From NCBI GenBank assembly GCA_951813545.1, contig OX638352.1, forward strand, positions 4,294,835 through 4,358,834: a stretch of DNA of 64,000 bases, given 5' to 3'. Source of the stretch: an uncultured Poribacteria bacterium. Lineage in GTDB: Bacteria > Poribacteria > WGA-4E > WGA-3G. The position numbers and the translations under genes were made by a program. The notes beneath the pieces are model-generated. The model saw nothing but the letters and a program-made list of their open reading frames with translations, was not told where the DNA came from and made no database searches. Positions 17,561-27,442 of the stretch are shown here, piece after piece; positions within the stretch are counted from its first letter, which is position 1, and every line of letters starts with the position of its first letter.

Positions 17561-18970
17561 ATGGAGAGAAACAGTGCGAAGTTGTCTCATGTTAAAAATG
17601 AGGCTACCCGAACAAATCTTCCTGCTCTTTTAGGAGGAACGCCAGTCTTTGAAAAGACACCTGATGTGCCTTTTCCAAAACTGGAGCAGTGGACTCAGGT
17701 GACAAAGGAAGAGGCACAAGTTGTTTATGAGATGACCCTTCGCAACGAACTCTCTGGTATATCTCCCACCGTTCAGGAATTTGAACGAACTTGGCGTGAA
17801 CGCCACCAAACCGAATATGCCTTGAGCCTCACCAACGGGACAGCAGCACTACATAGCGCAATGTTTGGGCTTGGTGTGGGTCCCGGCGATGAGGTTATCT
17901 GCCCGACATATACATGGATGGGTTCAATTACGCCAGCGTTGACGTTGATGGCGAAGCCGGTTTTTTGCGAAGTTGATCCGAAGACATTATTGATCGATGT
18001 GGCTGATGTTCGGCGACGCATTACATCGCGAACCAAAGCGATTGTGGCGGTACATCTATGGGGTAATGTATGTGACATGGATGCGTTGATGGCACTCAGC
18101 GAGGAGACAGGGGTGCCGGTCATAGAAGACTGTTCCCACGCGCATGGAGCGTCTTACAAAGGCATACCGTGTGGAAGCATCGGACAGGTCGGTGCGTGGA
18201 GTTTGCAAGGCAGTAAACCTGTTAGCGGCGGTGAAGGTGGGATGTTGGCTACGAACGACGTAGCCGTTTTTGAACGGGCGTGTCTGCTCGGACAGGTTAA
18301 TCGTCCGCCCGGTATTACAGATGAAACGGCAGCATTGCGCTACGCACATCTTCCACCGATGGGGCTTGGCGTTAAATTTCGAGCGCATCCGCTCGCTATC
18401 GGCATCGCTTCAGTGCAGCTCAAGAAGCTTGATGAACTCAATGCAGGTCGCCGTGCCTATATCCGGGCAATCTCCGATGGATTGCAGGAGATTCCGGGCG
18501 TTTCTCCTATTGAAACATCAGATGGTGCTGAGTCAGCTGGATTCTTTGGATTCCCCATCCACTATCACGCGGAAGAGATGCCCGGACTTCCTGCACCGAT
18601 TTTTGCAGAGGCACTTCGACAAGAGGGTGTTTTGGCAAACAATAATCCTTATCCACTTCTCGTTGGTGATGGCGTGCCTGTGTTTTCAGGCGGTCTACCG
18701 ACGAATAGCAATCCGTATCCACTCCTACATACTTTACCGCTTTTCATGCAGGGACTTGATATGTACATGGAGGGTCGAGGTGTTCTCTGTACTGCTGATA
18801 TGGGTGGAGAGTTTGAAACATACAAAGCAAGCGACTTCCCTGCGTCTGAAAAGGCGTGTTCGCAGCTCATATTTTTACCGCTGTTAACGGAACCAGTGGC
18901 AGGTGCTGTGTCAGGAATTTTGGATGCTATTCGTAAGGTCTCTTTACATAGCCATCTAATAAATAATTAG
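17561..18970 (+). CDS. DegT/DnrJ/EryC1/StrS-family aminotransferase
   Basis: The 469-residue PLP enzyme belongs to the sugar aminotransferase family. Visible are the substrate/PLP region TNGTAALHSAMFGLGVGPGD, ICPTYTWMGS, the Asp-containing VIEDCSHAHGA and the PLP-binding Lys in SLQGSKPVSGGEGGM. The family usually aminates keto-sugars for polysaccharides or antibiotics; a role in envelope sugar metabolism would fit the nearby exopolysaccharide genes, but the substrate is unknown. The gene is divergent from the permease and lies 9 bases upstream of glpD. Confidence 0.9.
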   Translation: MERNSAKLSHVKNEATRTNLPALLGGTPVFEKTPDVPFPKLEQWTQVTKEEAQVVYEMTLRNELSGISPTVQEFERTWRERHQTEYALSLTNGTAALHSAMFGLGVGPGDEVICPTYTWMGSITPALTLMAKPVFCEVDPKTLLIDVADVRRRITSRTKAIVAVHLWGNVCDMDALMALSEETGVPVIEDCSHAHGASYKGIPCGSIGQVGAWSLQGSKPVSGGEGGMLATNDVAVFERACLLGQVNRPPGITDETAALRYAHLPPMGLGVKFRAHPLAIGIASVQLKKLDELNAGRRAYIRAISDGLQEIPGVSPIETSDGAESAGFFGFPIHYHAEEMPGLPAPIFAEALRQEGVLANNNPYPLLVGDGVPVFSGGLPTNSNPYPLLHTLPLFMQGLDMYMEGRGVLCTADMGGEFETYKASDFPASEKACSQLIFLPLLTEPVAGAVSGILDAIRKVSLHSHLINN

Positions 18971-18979
18971 ACGGACAAA

Positions 18980-20641
18980 ATGCCAACAGAATTTTCAGCC
19001 CGAACTCGCGCACAGAATATAGAAACTTTCAAGACTGAACCTTTGGATGTTTTGGTTATCGGTGGCGGTATCGTCGGGGCGGGTTTAATCCGTGACCTTG
19101 CGCGCAACGGGGGCATCAAAGCAGGCTTGATTGAGCAAGGCGATTTCGCGAGTGGCACAAGTAGTGCCACCTCCCAACTTGTCCATGGCGGGTTTCGCTA
19201 CCTACTTAAACGCGATATTGACCTCGTCAAGAATTCCCGCAAGGAACGTGAAATTCTGCGACGCATCGCACCGAATCTTGTCAAACCGATGCCAATAGCA
19301 GTGCTCAGCTACAAAGGCGATCCGTACCCGTTGATGGGGATACAACTCGCTGCACATTACTACAACCGTCTCTTTAAAGCAGATGAAGCGGAGAAAACGG
19401 TCGTCATTCGTGATGGGCAAAAAGTGCAGCGTTTGGTAGGACCTATCACCGCGGATACGCTAAAAGGATGTGTCCTATTATGGGATAGCACTGTTGATGA
19501 CGCAAGGTTGACACTCGCAACACTCCAAGATGCACACCGGCACGGTGCTATCATCGCAAGCTATATCCGTTTCCTCGATTTTGTCAGGCAATCAGATACT
19601 GGTGGTGGAAATCGGGTGTCCGGGATAATTGCTGAAGATGTTATTTCCGGGCAACGTTTCGAGATCACTGCCCGGAAGATTGTGGCAGCTACAGGTCCTT
19701 GGAGCGACAAGGTGTGGTCTAAAGACCCAAGTTATGACGGGGAACCACGCTTGGTAACGAAAAACGCGAAAGGTATTCATCTTGTCCTGCCGCGATGCGG
19801 AAAAGAAGATGACTCCGAAGCGTACGGTTTGATTGTTTGTACACGCTCGGAAAAACAACGCAAACGTAATCCGCGTGTTATTTTTATTTTGCCGGGTGCT
19901 CATAATACTTCTATTGTCGGCACCACTGAAACAACACCGCAGGAAGAACTGGCATCAGTCCGTCCGTCGGTGGATGAGGTCAACTATCTACTTTCGGAAA
20001 CGCAGCGAATTTTCCCAGAAAAAACACTCAACAAAAATACTATCATTGCTGCTTATGCTGGAACCCGACCGCTCATCGCGGCAAATAGACATGAGCGAGG
20101 ATTTACAAGAACGAGTTTTGTTTCAAGGGAACACTTAATCACAGAGAGTCCAAGCGGGATAATGTATCTCTATGGTGGAAAACTCACGACACATCGCCAG
20201 ATGGCAGAAGAGACTGTAAACTGGCTTGCGAAGTTTTTAGACGTTCCTCGCGACTGTAAAACTGCCGAGCATCCGTTGCCTAATGCGATCGGGGAGGCAC
20301 CCGACGCTAACACGGAACGTCTTGTTAAACGATATGGCGAAGGGTATAGGACCATTCAAAAGTTCATTGCCGAGGACGCGACGCTTGGAGAACCGATAAC
20401 ATCATCTCTTCCATTCACAAAAGCGGAACTTCTCTACGCCTGTTGGGGTGAAATGGTGATGACACTTGAAGACCTCCTCTGGCGACGCACCCGTATCGGT
20501 TGGACACCCGGTCAAGGTGTTGATATTGCCCCTCAAATTGCGCAGTTTTTGGGTGAGAAGAACAATTGGAGTGATGTCAGAATCACGGCAGAGGTCGAGA
20601 CATATCGAGAACGTATTGAGTGGCTGAATTTTAATCTGTAA
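18980..20641 (+). CDS. glpD: Glycerol-3-phosphate dehydrogenase (FAD)
   Basis: The 553-residue FAD enzyme oxidises glycerol-3-phosphate to dihydroxyacetone phosphate at the membrane and feeds electrons to the quinone pool. The dinucleotide fold VLVIGGGIVGAGLIRDLAR comes first, then FASGTSSATSQLVHGGFRYL, a signature of GlpD/GlpA. The region AAYAGTRPLIAA and the C-terminal DAO_C-like part (ELLYACWGEMVMTLEDLLWRR) are present. It starts 9 bases after the aminotransferase stop, so the two are likely co-transcribed. Confidence 0.93.
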   Translation: MPTEFSARTRAQNIETFKTEPLDVLVIGGGIVGAGLIRDLARNGGIKAGLIEQGDFASGTSSATSQLVHGGFRYLLKRDIDLVKNSRKEREILRRIAPNLVKPMPIAVLSYKGDPYPLMGIQLAAHYYNRLFKADEAEKTVVIRDGQKVQRLVGPITADTLKGCVLLWDSTVDDARLTLATLQDAHRHGAIIASYIRFLDFVRQSDTGGGNRVSGIIAEDVISGQRFEITARKIVAATGPWSDKVWSKDPSYDGEPRLVTKNAKGIHLVLPRCGKEDDSEAYGLIVCTRSEKQRKRNPRVIFILPGAHNTSIVGTTETTPQEELASVRPSVDEVNYLLSETQRIFPEKTLNKNTIIAAYAGTRPLIAANRHERGFTRTSFVSREHLITESPSGIMYLYGGKLTTHRQMAEETVNWLAKFLDVPRDCKTAEHPLPNAIGEAPDANTERLVKRYGEGYRTIQKFIAEDATLGEPITSSLPFTKAELLYACWGEMVMTLEDLLWRRTRIGWTPGQGVDIAPQIAQFLGEKNNWSDVRITAEVETYRERIEWLNFNL

Positions 20642-20762
20642 ATGGAGTTGTCCGTTGTCAGTTATCGGTTTTCAGTTCCAATCTTTTAGGCGATTATGTT
20701 AGCCCGAAACGAAGTGGAAGGTGGATGGACAGAGAGGGACGTTCTTCGCGAAACCCGCCTGA

Positions 20763-20787
20763 ACGAACCGCAAGGAAAATTAAAAAA
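20763..20787 (+). repeat. Repeated leader motif directly before a start codon
   Basis: Cgaaccgcaaggaaaatt plus an A-rich stretch runs straight into the ATG at 20788. It matches the sequence before the permease start at 16115 with the same spacing to ATG. Confidence 0.55.
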
Positions 20788-21780
20788 ATGGAAGTTTACC
20801 GTTGGGAAGACCGAAAATTCGGGAAGTTTGAACCTTTGCGCTTTGGCGAAGAACGCGACTTCGAGGATCTCCTTGAAAAGGATGCAACGCTGGTCCTTGG
20901 TGAACCCCTCTGCGTTATCAGCAGACAACCGCCCCTTAGCACGTCAAAGCAGAAGATTGACTTGCTCGCGCTCGACCGACAAGGCAATTGTGTGATTATT
21001 GAGCTTAAGCGAGGAAAGCCTTCGAGGACAGCAATTACACAGATTTTAGAGTATGCCGCTGGGGTTTCCCAACTCTCTTTTATCGAATTGGAGCAACTCG
21101 CGTATCGTTGGTGCCAACAACAAGGTAAGGAATTTTCCTCTCTAACTGCACTCCACAGTGAATTTTTTGAATATGAACCTGGCGATATTCGCAAATCGGC
21201 GTTCAATCAACGCCAGCGGTTGGTGCTTGTTTCTGAGGGAGTGGACACGCGCGTCTTAGAGGTCGCCGAATATCTGCGAGCCTTGGGTCTGGATCTTACC
21301 TATATCTCCTATTTTTCCTACCACGCCCCTGATGAAATCTTAGTCGCAACCGAAACCGTTTTAGGTGGAACGCTCGTCAAGGAAGAAGAACGGAGTTATG
21401 GGCACACCGCTCAGCAGTTTATGACGCTCGTGTCGTTCATTGAGACGCTGCAAGAGAATGAAGAACTCTTGCAGGTTGCGCGTGAATTTTTAGCGTATAT
21501 TGAGGCGTGCGGTGCAACACTTCGACCCCGTATAGCGAAACTTAGGCTGACTTTCGGGGGGCACTGGTGGCTTGACACATATCCTTCAAGAAGGGCGACC
21601 CATTTCCGAGTTGATGTCCACGGCGACTTCACGCCCCTCCATGTTGTTGAATGCAGAGCCAACTTGCCAAACGTCACAGTTAAGAATTTTGGGATCTCTT
21701 TTAACATCGCTTCCAAAGCACATCTTGACTATGCGATTGAGATTTTTGAACGCGTCCGGAATTCCATCCTATCTTTATAG
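20788..21780 (+). CDS. NucS-like (DUF91) nuclease-fold protein
   Basis: I chose ATG 20788 because the preceding in-frame sequence is a repeated leader and is not protein-like. The 330 residues contain a PD-(D/E)xK core: KIDLLALDRQGNCVIIELKRGK (D...ExK) followed by AITQILEYAAG, as in the C-terminal nuclease domain of NucS/EndoMS and DUF91 proteins. The later part (residues about 190-330) is an unrecognised domain, with HFRVDVHGDFTPLHVVE near the end. It may act in DNA repair or defence. There is no recognisable partner next door. Confidence 0.75.
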   Translation: MEVYRWEDRKFGKFEPLRFGEERDFEDLLEKDATLVLGEPLCVISRQPPLSTSKQKIDLLALDRQGNCVIIELKRGKPSRTAITQILEYAAGVSQLSFIELEQLAYRWCQQQGKEFSSLTALHSEFFEYEPGDIRKSAFNQRQRLVLVSEGVDTRVLEVAEYLRALGLDLTYISYFSYHAPDEILVATETVLGGTLVKEEERSYGHTAQQFMTLVSFIETLQENEELLQVAREFLAYIEACGATLRPRIAKLRLTFGGHWWLDTYPSRRATHFRVDVHGDFTPLHVVECRANLPNVTVKNFGISFNIASKAHLDYAIEIFERVRNSILSL

Positions 21781-21864
21781 TCCAAACATTGAAGGTCTCC
21801 TGACTTCACCAGAAACCGTTGTGAAACGAAGTGGAACAACGCCCAGAAGCCAATAAATTAAAAT

Positions 21865-22887
21865 ATGCGTTTTGCCCACCCTGAATTTCTCCATTTTTTA
21901 TGGGCAGTGCCGCCTTTGATACTGTTGCTTCTCTTTGGATTACAACAGAAACGGAGAGCACTACTGCGATTCTACAGCAATGTGGATCCCGCGCACCTAC
22001 AGCGACACAAGATTCAAGCGGGATTGTTGCTGCTCGGGTATCTCTTACTGACATTCGCAATCGCGCGTCCACAGTGGGGTGCCAAACCCGAACCGGTTGC
22101 AGAAAGATTAGATGTCATGCTCGCTCTGGATATTTCGACCAGTATGCTTGCAGAAAGTGAAGAATCGATTCGGCGATTGACCCGCGCCAAAGAGGTTATG
22201 TTTTCGCTGTTAGAAGAACTCGAAGGCGACCGGGTTGGATTACTCTACTTTGCTGAAGCAAGTTTTGTGGTATGTCCGCTAACGACCGATACTGCTACCC
22301 TCAGAGAATTCTTAACGGCGATAACTCCTGAAACACTTACCCATAGCGGAACTCGTATCGGCAACGCTATTGAGACTGCAACCGATCGACTCGGCGCAGA
22401 TCAGGACGATACAACAGCAGTAGCATCCGATTTTGGAGGACAGAAGGTCCTAATACTATTTACAGATGGGGAGGACCACGGGGAAGATGTTATTGATGCA
22501 GCAGAAGCGGCAACCCGGGAAGGTGTGCGCATCTATTGCATTGGTGTTGGCAATGCTGTTCAATCCGTGCCTATTCCCCTTCAGGGGGGTATTGATGCAG
22601 AAGCTACACCATACAAACGCGATGCTAATGGACAGTTGGTACTGACAGCATTGAATGAAACTCAACTGCAAGAAATTGCCGAAGCGGGGAAGGGAAAATA
22701 TTACCATGCAAACACGGGAATTGCCCAATTAGTAACAGACTTAGCACAACTCGAAAAGCAGAAATTCAGGGTACGTTCAGGCGGTGAATATCAGGAACGC
22801 TTCCAGTTGTTCGTGGCAGGCGCATTGATTCTGCTTATCTGTGAGTTGCTTCATTTTGCGGTATGGAGGCGCAAATTGCGCTCTTAA
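21865..22887 (+). CDS. BatA/BatB-like von Willebrand factor A membrane protein
   Basis: The 340-residue protein has membrane spans at the N-terminus (about residues 10-25 and 50-68) and at the C-terminus (about 315-333) around a periplasmic VWA domain. The metal-ion site DxSxS is intact (MLALDISTSML), with a later Thr in CPLTTDT and Asp in LFTDGEDHGED. This arrangement is typical of Bat (aerotolerance operon) proteins, which usually lie beside a MoxR ATPase; none is visible here. It is convergent with the LivM-type gene. Confidence 0.88.
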   Translation: MRFAHPEFLHFLWAVPPLILLLLFGLQQKRRALLRFYSNVDPAHLQRHKIQAGLLLLGYLLLTFAIARPQWGAKPEPVAERLDVMLALDISTSMLAESEESIRRLTRAKEVMFSLLEELEGDRVGLLYFAEASFVVCPLTTDTATLREFLTAITPETLTHSGTRIGNAIETATDRLGADQDDTTAVASDFGGQKVLILFTDGEDHGEDVIDAAEAATREGVRIYCIGVGNAVQSVPIPLQGGIDAEATPYKRDANGQLVLTALNETQLQEIAEAGKGKYYHANTGIAQLVTDLAQLEKQKFRVRSGGEYQERFQLFVAGALILLICELLHFAVWRRKLRS

Positions 22888-22905
22888 CTTTTTGATGTAG
22901 TGACA

Positions 22906-23904
22906 TTATGCTTTTTTAAAGATTAAGCCCTCTGGGCGGTAGCGCATCAGCAAAACTAAGATGATGCCGAAAATCAGATAGCGTGCACCACTAAATTGAG
23001 GGAAGTTGGAAAGAATTTCTCGCAGGACTTCACTTAAGGAACCAAGGATGATTGCTCCCAGAATCGATCCTTTAATGCTGCCTTTACCGCCGAGGATTAC
23101 CATACAGAGGATGAGGATGGATTCCCAAAATTCAAAGGTTCGTGCGCTAATACTTGACCAAAATGGTGCTAAAAAAGCCCCACCGAGCCCGCCAATAGCT
23201 GCGCTGACAGCAAAGGCAAGCGACTTGTATCGGCTGACGTTGATTCCCATAGATGCCGCGGCTTGTTCATCTTCTCGGATAGCAACCCACGCTCTTCCCA
23301 CGCGGGAATGCTGCAACCGGTAGGTAACGAATATGACCAAAGCGAGTAAGATGAGAATATGGTAATAGTGATGCCAATTCTGATTGAGCTTTATCCCAAA
23401 AAGCGTAACATGCGGAATATTTTTGACAAATCCGTTGATGTCCCCAATCAACCATATCTCATTTTTCACGATACGGAAAAGCAATTCAGCAAACCCAAAG
23501 GTAACGATTGCGAAGTAATCGCCAGTGAGTCGTAAGGTAGGGGCACCGCGCAACAAACCCCAAAGTGCACCGTTGAGAACCGCTAACGGTAGTACCATCC
23601 AGTAGCTGAATCCGAGGCGTACCATCAGAAGTCCTGCGGTGTATCCCCCCACGAGATAGAACCCAACGTAGCCGAGGTCTAACAGCCCTGTAAATCCACA
23701 AACGATATTTAGACCGACTGCGAGGAGCGTGTAGAGACCGATTTGAACAACAATATAGAGAATATAATCCCCGCTCGGTGTTGGGAGAAAGATATCCCGA
23801 TAGGACAGTAACTGGCTAATGTAATCCACCGCATACATAAGTAGCGGGAAGAAACCTACTATGGCAAAGAAGATTATATTTTTCGGTGTTAGTTTATCTC
23901 GCAT
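22906..23904 (-). CDS. Branched-chain amino-acid type ABC permease, LivM-like
   Basis: The 332-residue permease has about nine hydrophobic segments. GLNIVCGFTGLLDLGYVGFY and AIREDEQAAASMGINVSRYK are characteristic LivM sequences, the second being the EAA-like cytoplasmic loop. It forms the membrane channel with LivH (next gene upstream). The C-terminus (YRPEGLIF) is also typical. No LivG or LivF ATPase follows; the next genes belong to other systems. Confidence 0.92.
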   Translation of the reverse strand: MRDKLTPKNIIFFAIVGFFPLLMYAVDYISQLLSYRDIFLPTPSGDYILYIVVQIGLYTLLAVGLNIVCGFTGLLDLGYVGFYLVGGYTAGLLMVRLGFSYWMVLPLAVLNGALWGLLRGAPTLRLTGDYFAIVTFGFAELLFRIVKNEIWLIGDINGFVKNIPHVTLFGIKLNQNWHHYYHILILLALVIFVTYRLQHSRVGRAWVAIREDEQAAASMGINVSRYKSLAFAVSAAIGGLGGAFLAPFWSSISARTFEFWESILILCMVILGGKGSIKGSILGAIILGSLSEVLREILSNFPQFSGARYLIFGIILVLLMRYRPEGLIFKKA

Positions 23905-23950
23905 GGTTTTCTAAGGGCATAAACGTAATTCTATCCTGAACCTCAATAAC

Positions 23951-24901
23951 TTAGGCACGAGTTGCGGTTGATTTCCCAAATAATCCTGAAGGACGGATTA
24001 TAATGACAGCAATCATGACGATATAGGCAATCGCCACCCGATATCCAGAACCGTAGCCGTAAGGGATATAGCCTGCCCCAAAGACTTCGGCGAATCCTAT
24101 AAGGAGCCCTCCCAGCATAGCACCAGTGATGTTTCCAATACCACCAAGAACAGCCGCCGCAAACGCTGCAACGCCCTTATAGTATCCCATCGTCGGTTCA
24201 ATAATTTCGCGCACGCCGACCATCACTCCCGCAACAGCTCCCAAAGCAGAGCCGATAGCGAACGTTATAACAATGACACGATTGGTATTGATACCCATCA
24301 AATTGGCGGCAACCCGATTTTGGGCACAAGCCCGCATCGCTTTGCCAATCTTTGTTAGGGAGACTAACCGATTTAAGGCAATCATTAGAACGAAGGCAAG
24401 AAGAATAATAAATAAGTCCCGGTAAGGTAGGTAAGCACCACCAGGGAGGGCAATCGCCGTCTCGGTCAAAGAAAATGCTGGTAGGGATTCAGTTGGAGGG
24501 ATGCCCTGCCTTAAAAAAGTCGGTAGCGATTCTGGTGGGAAAGGACGTTGCCTTGCACCCCAGATAATTCGGGCAAGGTTTTGCAGACCGATTGAAACAC
24601 CGATCGCTGTAATTAATGCCGAGAGGCGCGCTGCATTACGAAGTGGACGATAAGCAACCACGTCCATCAACATTCCGATTCCGGCACAGAGGAGCATACT
24701 AATAGGGAGTGCTAACCAAAATGGCAGGTTAAAAACCGTGACCAAGGTGAACGCGAAGTAGGCACCAAGCATGAAAATTTCGCCATGGGCGAAGTTAATC
24801 AACTCAATAATGCCGTAAACCATGGTATAACCGACAGCAATAAGGGCATAAATTCCACCGAGCACAAGGGCATTAATCAGTTGCTGTGAAAATTGCTCCA
24901 T
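23951..24901 (-). CDS. Branched-chain amino-acid type ABC permease, LivH-like
   Basis: The 316-residue permease has LivH signatures: GGIYALIAVGYTMVYGIIEL near the N-terminus, INFAHGEIFMLGAY, and the loop GKAMRACAQNRVAANLMGIN. It sits between the binding-protein gene and LivM on the same strand with short gaps (46 and 70 bases), forming a livJ-livH-livM order. The transported compound could be an amino acid, urea or an amide. Confidence 0.92.
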   Translation of the reverse strand: MEQFSQQLINALVLGGIYALIAVGYTMVYGIIELINFAHGEIFMLGAYFAFTLVTVFNLPFWLALPISMLLCAGIGMLMDVVAYRPLRNAARLSALITAIGVSIGLQNLARIIWGARQRPFPPESLPTFLRQGIPPTESLPAFSLTETAIALPGGAYLPYRDLFIILLAFVLMIALNRLVSLTKIGKAMRACAQNRVAANLMGINTNRVIVITFAIGSALGAVAGVMVGVREIIEPTMGYYKGVAAFAAAVLGGIGNITGAMLGGLLIGFAEVFGAGYIPYGYGSGYRVAIAYIVMIAVIIIRPSGLFGKSTATRA

Positions 24902-24971
24902 AATTCTTATAGTCCTGTTGTTTGTCCTTTAAAAGAATTTGCGAAAATCTCAGTGTTCAAACTTGAGATTC

Positions 24972-26153
24972 TCAATCGAGCACTTGCTGAGGGGCGATCG
25001 TGAATTCACCACCTTTAACGATTTTAACATAGGCGGGTTTATTAACAGTGTCCCCGTTTTTGTCAAAATAGGTTAACCCGGTAATCCCTTTGTATCCCTC
25101 TTCTGGCGTATCTAATGATGCCAAATGGTCGCGGATGGCTTTTCGATTTTCGGCGAGAGTGGCATCCTTATTATAGGTTTTTTCAATTGCTTCCGCAATC
25201 ATGCCCACCGCATCGTAAGTTAGCGCGGCCCATGTATCTGGCAAAACGCCGTAGTCATTTTCAAACGCTGTAGCGACCTGTTGTGCCTTGTCTCCACCTA
25301 ACTCAAACGTAAACGGTGTCGTTAAGTATGTTCCCTCTGCGGCAGCACCTGCGATTATGAGAAAATCTGGAGAATCCACGCCATCAGCTCCGAAAAACTG
25401 AGCGGTGATCCCTGTCTCACGTGCCTGTTTCGCGATGAGTCCCGCTTGACTGTAAAGACCGGAAATGAAGATAAGGTCTGGATTCTTTGCTTTAATACTC
25501 GTGAGTTGCGCTTTAAAATCCGTATTGTCTCGGTCATAGGCTTCAGAGGCAACAATCTCGAGTCCAATTTCTTCTGCAGCGGCACTGAAACCGTCCCGAA
25601 GTCCACGTCCGTAATCGTCATTATCAAATAGAATGGCGACGGTCTGAAACTTCTTCATGTAATCCTTAATATATTTAGCGATGAATTCTCCCTGAAAATC
25701 GTCTCGATACAAATTCCGAAATGTCCAATCGCTCCCTTCACAAACACTGACATTCGTTGAACCCGGGGACAATTCAACGATCCCATTATCTGCGTAAATG
25801 GGTTTACCTGCTAAGGAGCATGCGCTGTTAAAGTGCCCGACAACCGCGAGGATCCGCCGGTCAGTAGCGAAGCGCGTGGCAACAGCTTTTGCTTCCTTTT
25901 CTGTACCGGTATCATCTCCGGGAATGAGCGTCAGTTTCATGCCGTTGATGCCGCCAGCCTCATTGATCTCTTTCGCTTTGAGTTCGGCACCGCGTTTAAT
26001 CATCTCGCCAAATGCTGCTGCGTTACCTGTAAAGGGGCCAGCGACAGCAACTCTTACCTCTCTCTGAGGTTCCTGTTGGTCTTTACTTGCAGGCTGACAT
26101 CCCCAAACAGACACAAGCCCTACTATTAATAATCCGACAAGCCAATTTCTCAT
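24972..26153 (-). CDS. ABC substrate-binding lipoprotein, LivJ/LivK family
   Basis: ATG at 26153 is preferred because gggag lies 12 bases upstream; the frame also has a TTG at 26174. The lipoprotein signal ends in VSVWGC. The mature protein is a Peripla_BP_6-type binding protein, with VAVAGPFTGNAAAFGEMIKR at the start, VVGHFNSACSLAGKPIY and VAILFDNDDYGRGLRDGF. It would capture the ligand for the LivH/LivM-like permeases downstream. This is the first gene of the three-gene cluster. Confidence 0.92.
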   Translation of the reverse strand: MRNWLVGLLIVGLVSVWGCQPASKDQQEPQREVRVAVAGPFTGNAAAFGEMIKRGAELKAKEINEAGGINGMKLTLIPGDDTGTEKEAKAVATRFATDRRILAVVGHFNSACSLAGKPIYADNGIVELSPGSTNVSVCEGSDWTFRNLYRDDFQGEFIAKYIKDYMKKFQTVAILFDNDDYGRGLRDGFSAAAEEIGLEIVASEAYDRDNTDFKAQLTSIKAKNPDLIFISGLYSQAGLIAKQARETGITAQFFGADGVDSPDFLIIAGAAAEGTYLTTPFTFELGGDKAQQVATAFENDYGVLPDTWAALTYDAVGMIAEAIEKTYNKDATLAENRKAIRDHLASLDTPEEGYKGITGLTYFDKNGDTVNKPAYVKIVKGGEFTIAPQQVLD

Positions 26154-26267
26154 TTTGCTATATACTCCCTTCAATTATATAACGCAATAAGTCGTTTTGG
26201 GATTAAACTTAACTTAAACAAAGGAAATTTAATCATTTTCTTCCACCAATTATATGAATTAAATCAA

Positions 26268-26298
26268 GCGAAAACCCTTACAAATAAAGGGTTTTCGC
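26268..26298 (-). terminator. 12-bp hairpin terminator
   Basis: Gcgaaaaccctt at 26268-26279 pairs perfectly with aagggttttcgc at 26287-26298. It lies 26 bases after the stop of the small minus-strand gene at 26324 and is followed on that strand by a short T-rich stretch, which supports that gene being transcribed. Confidence 0.7.
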
Positions 26299-26323
26299 AA
26301 GTCCAAAACGACTCATTTCGTTG

Positions 26324-26593
26324 TTAATTGCTTCCACAATTTTGATACGCATACCCGAGAACATAGCCTCTGCATTTATCCTCGCTGTTCCCCATCCAGA
26401 ATATTGGAACTTCCCATTGATGTTGATAATGTTGTGAATTACCACTACAAAGATATACGCCATACCATATATCATAGTGTTGTGCGTCCGGGGGTAGATC
26501 ACAAGAGTTACACTTCTCGTCTTCGTCTGCTTCTATTTCTAAGATAGGTAGTAATGATACGATACACAGTGAAGCAACTACTGCAAGAGACAA
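26324..26593 (-). CDS. Small Cys-containing exported protein
   Basis: The 89-residue frame begins at a TTG and opens with a hydrophobic signal-like segment (LAVVASLCIVSLLPIL). A short mature part has several Cys (KCNSCDLPPD, LCSG, DKCRGYV, NCGSN), which could pair as disulfides. No ribosome site is obvious, and the frame is open further upstream without an ATG, so the start is uncertain. The terminator hairpin 26 bases downstream favours a real gene. No family recognised. Confidence 0.45.
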   Translation of the reverse strand: MSLAVVASLCIVSLLPILEIEADEDEKCNSCDLPPDAQHYDIWYGVYLCSGNSQHYQHQWEVPIFWMGNSEDKCRGYVLGYAYQNCGSN

Positions 26594-26671
26594 TATGAAT
26601 ATCAGCCTCTTAGTTTTTGAAACGCCTTTCGTCTTAACAATACAAATTAAGCCATTGCGGTTATCGTTATT

Positions 26672-27442
26672 TTACGGCAGGACCTGCCTGAAATCAATTT
26701 TAAATTCAACTTTATTCTGTTTACCGTTCTGGATTATCCAAACTTCAGGTAAAACGATTCTGAGGTCAACCGCACTACTCTCAAGCCGATCAAAAATTAA
26801 GAAACCGCTCCGTTTTGCACCGGAGAACAACTTTCCACCTTCAAAAATGCTGTCTTCTATTGCGATTCGTCCCCACTCTAATGCTTCAGCATCTATGTAG
26901 GACTGATAGTGACCATAGTATGGATAGTAGCCGTAAGTCGTAGGCGTATAAGGGTAAGCTGCTTCCCGAGGACCGCTGTTCGGGCGATCTACGTTGTCGT
27001 AGAGTGAGTCGAAGTAATCTTTGGATAGATTGGCGTATTGCACGCCACTTCCATCAATGAGGATCGCTGCGTCATCAACAACAACACGACGATTATCCCT
27101 GTTGTGGACTGTAACTTCAAATACCGTATAGATGGGTTCAACAGCACCGTTTCTCTCGACGAGAAGATACGGATTCAGCCTCGGTTCCTCAGTGAGTGAG
27201 AATAGTTCTATCTCATCAAGCGGTTTAATGGTAACGGCAACTCCTTCTTTTAGGACAGTTGCTGCTCCTGTTTCCACATCAATATGGGCGTTAAAGCGTC
27301 CTTCGACCGGTTCCATGTAGACATCAACCAAGGGTTGTGGTGCAACAGCACACCCGGCCAACAAAGTTCCCATTAAGAGGAATATACCGATCCTATCAAT
27401 AATCTGATGTCGGAAGTGGATGCGATCTTTTGCATAAATCAC
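26672..27442 (-). CDS. Putative lipoprotein, unknown function
   Basis: GTG at 27442 is preferred: ggaggg lies 8 bases upstream, whereas the longer frame to 27463 would include that site. The N-terminus has a basic stretch, a hydrophobic segment and a lipobox (LLAGC, followed by AVAP). The rest is mainly beta, with a Tyr/Pro-rich stretch (YPYTPTTYGYYPYYGHY) at about residues 165-185. The C-terminal strand DLRIVLPEVW could belong to an Ig-like or DUF4352-like domain, but I cannot assign one. Confidence 0.68.
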   Translation of the reverse strand: MIYAKDRIHFRHQIIDRIGIFLLMGTLLAGCAVAPQPLVDVYMEPVEGRFNAHIDVETGAATVLKEGVAVTIKPLDEIELFSLTEEPRLNPYLLVERNGAVEPIYTVFEVTVHNRDNRRVVVDDAAILIDGSGVQYANLSKDYFDSLYDNVDRPNSGPREAAYPYTPTTYGYYPYYGHYQSYIDAEALEWGRIAIEDSIFEGGKLFSGAKRSGFLIFDRLESSAVDLRIVLPEVWIIQNGKQNKVEFKIDFRQVLP

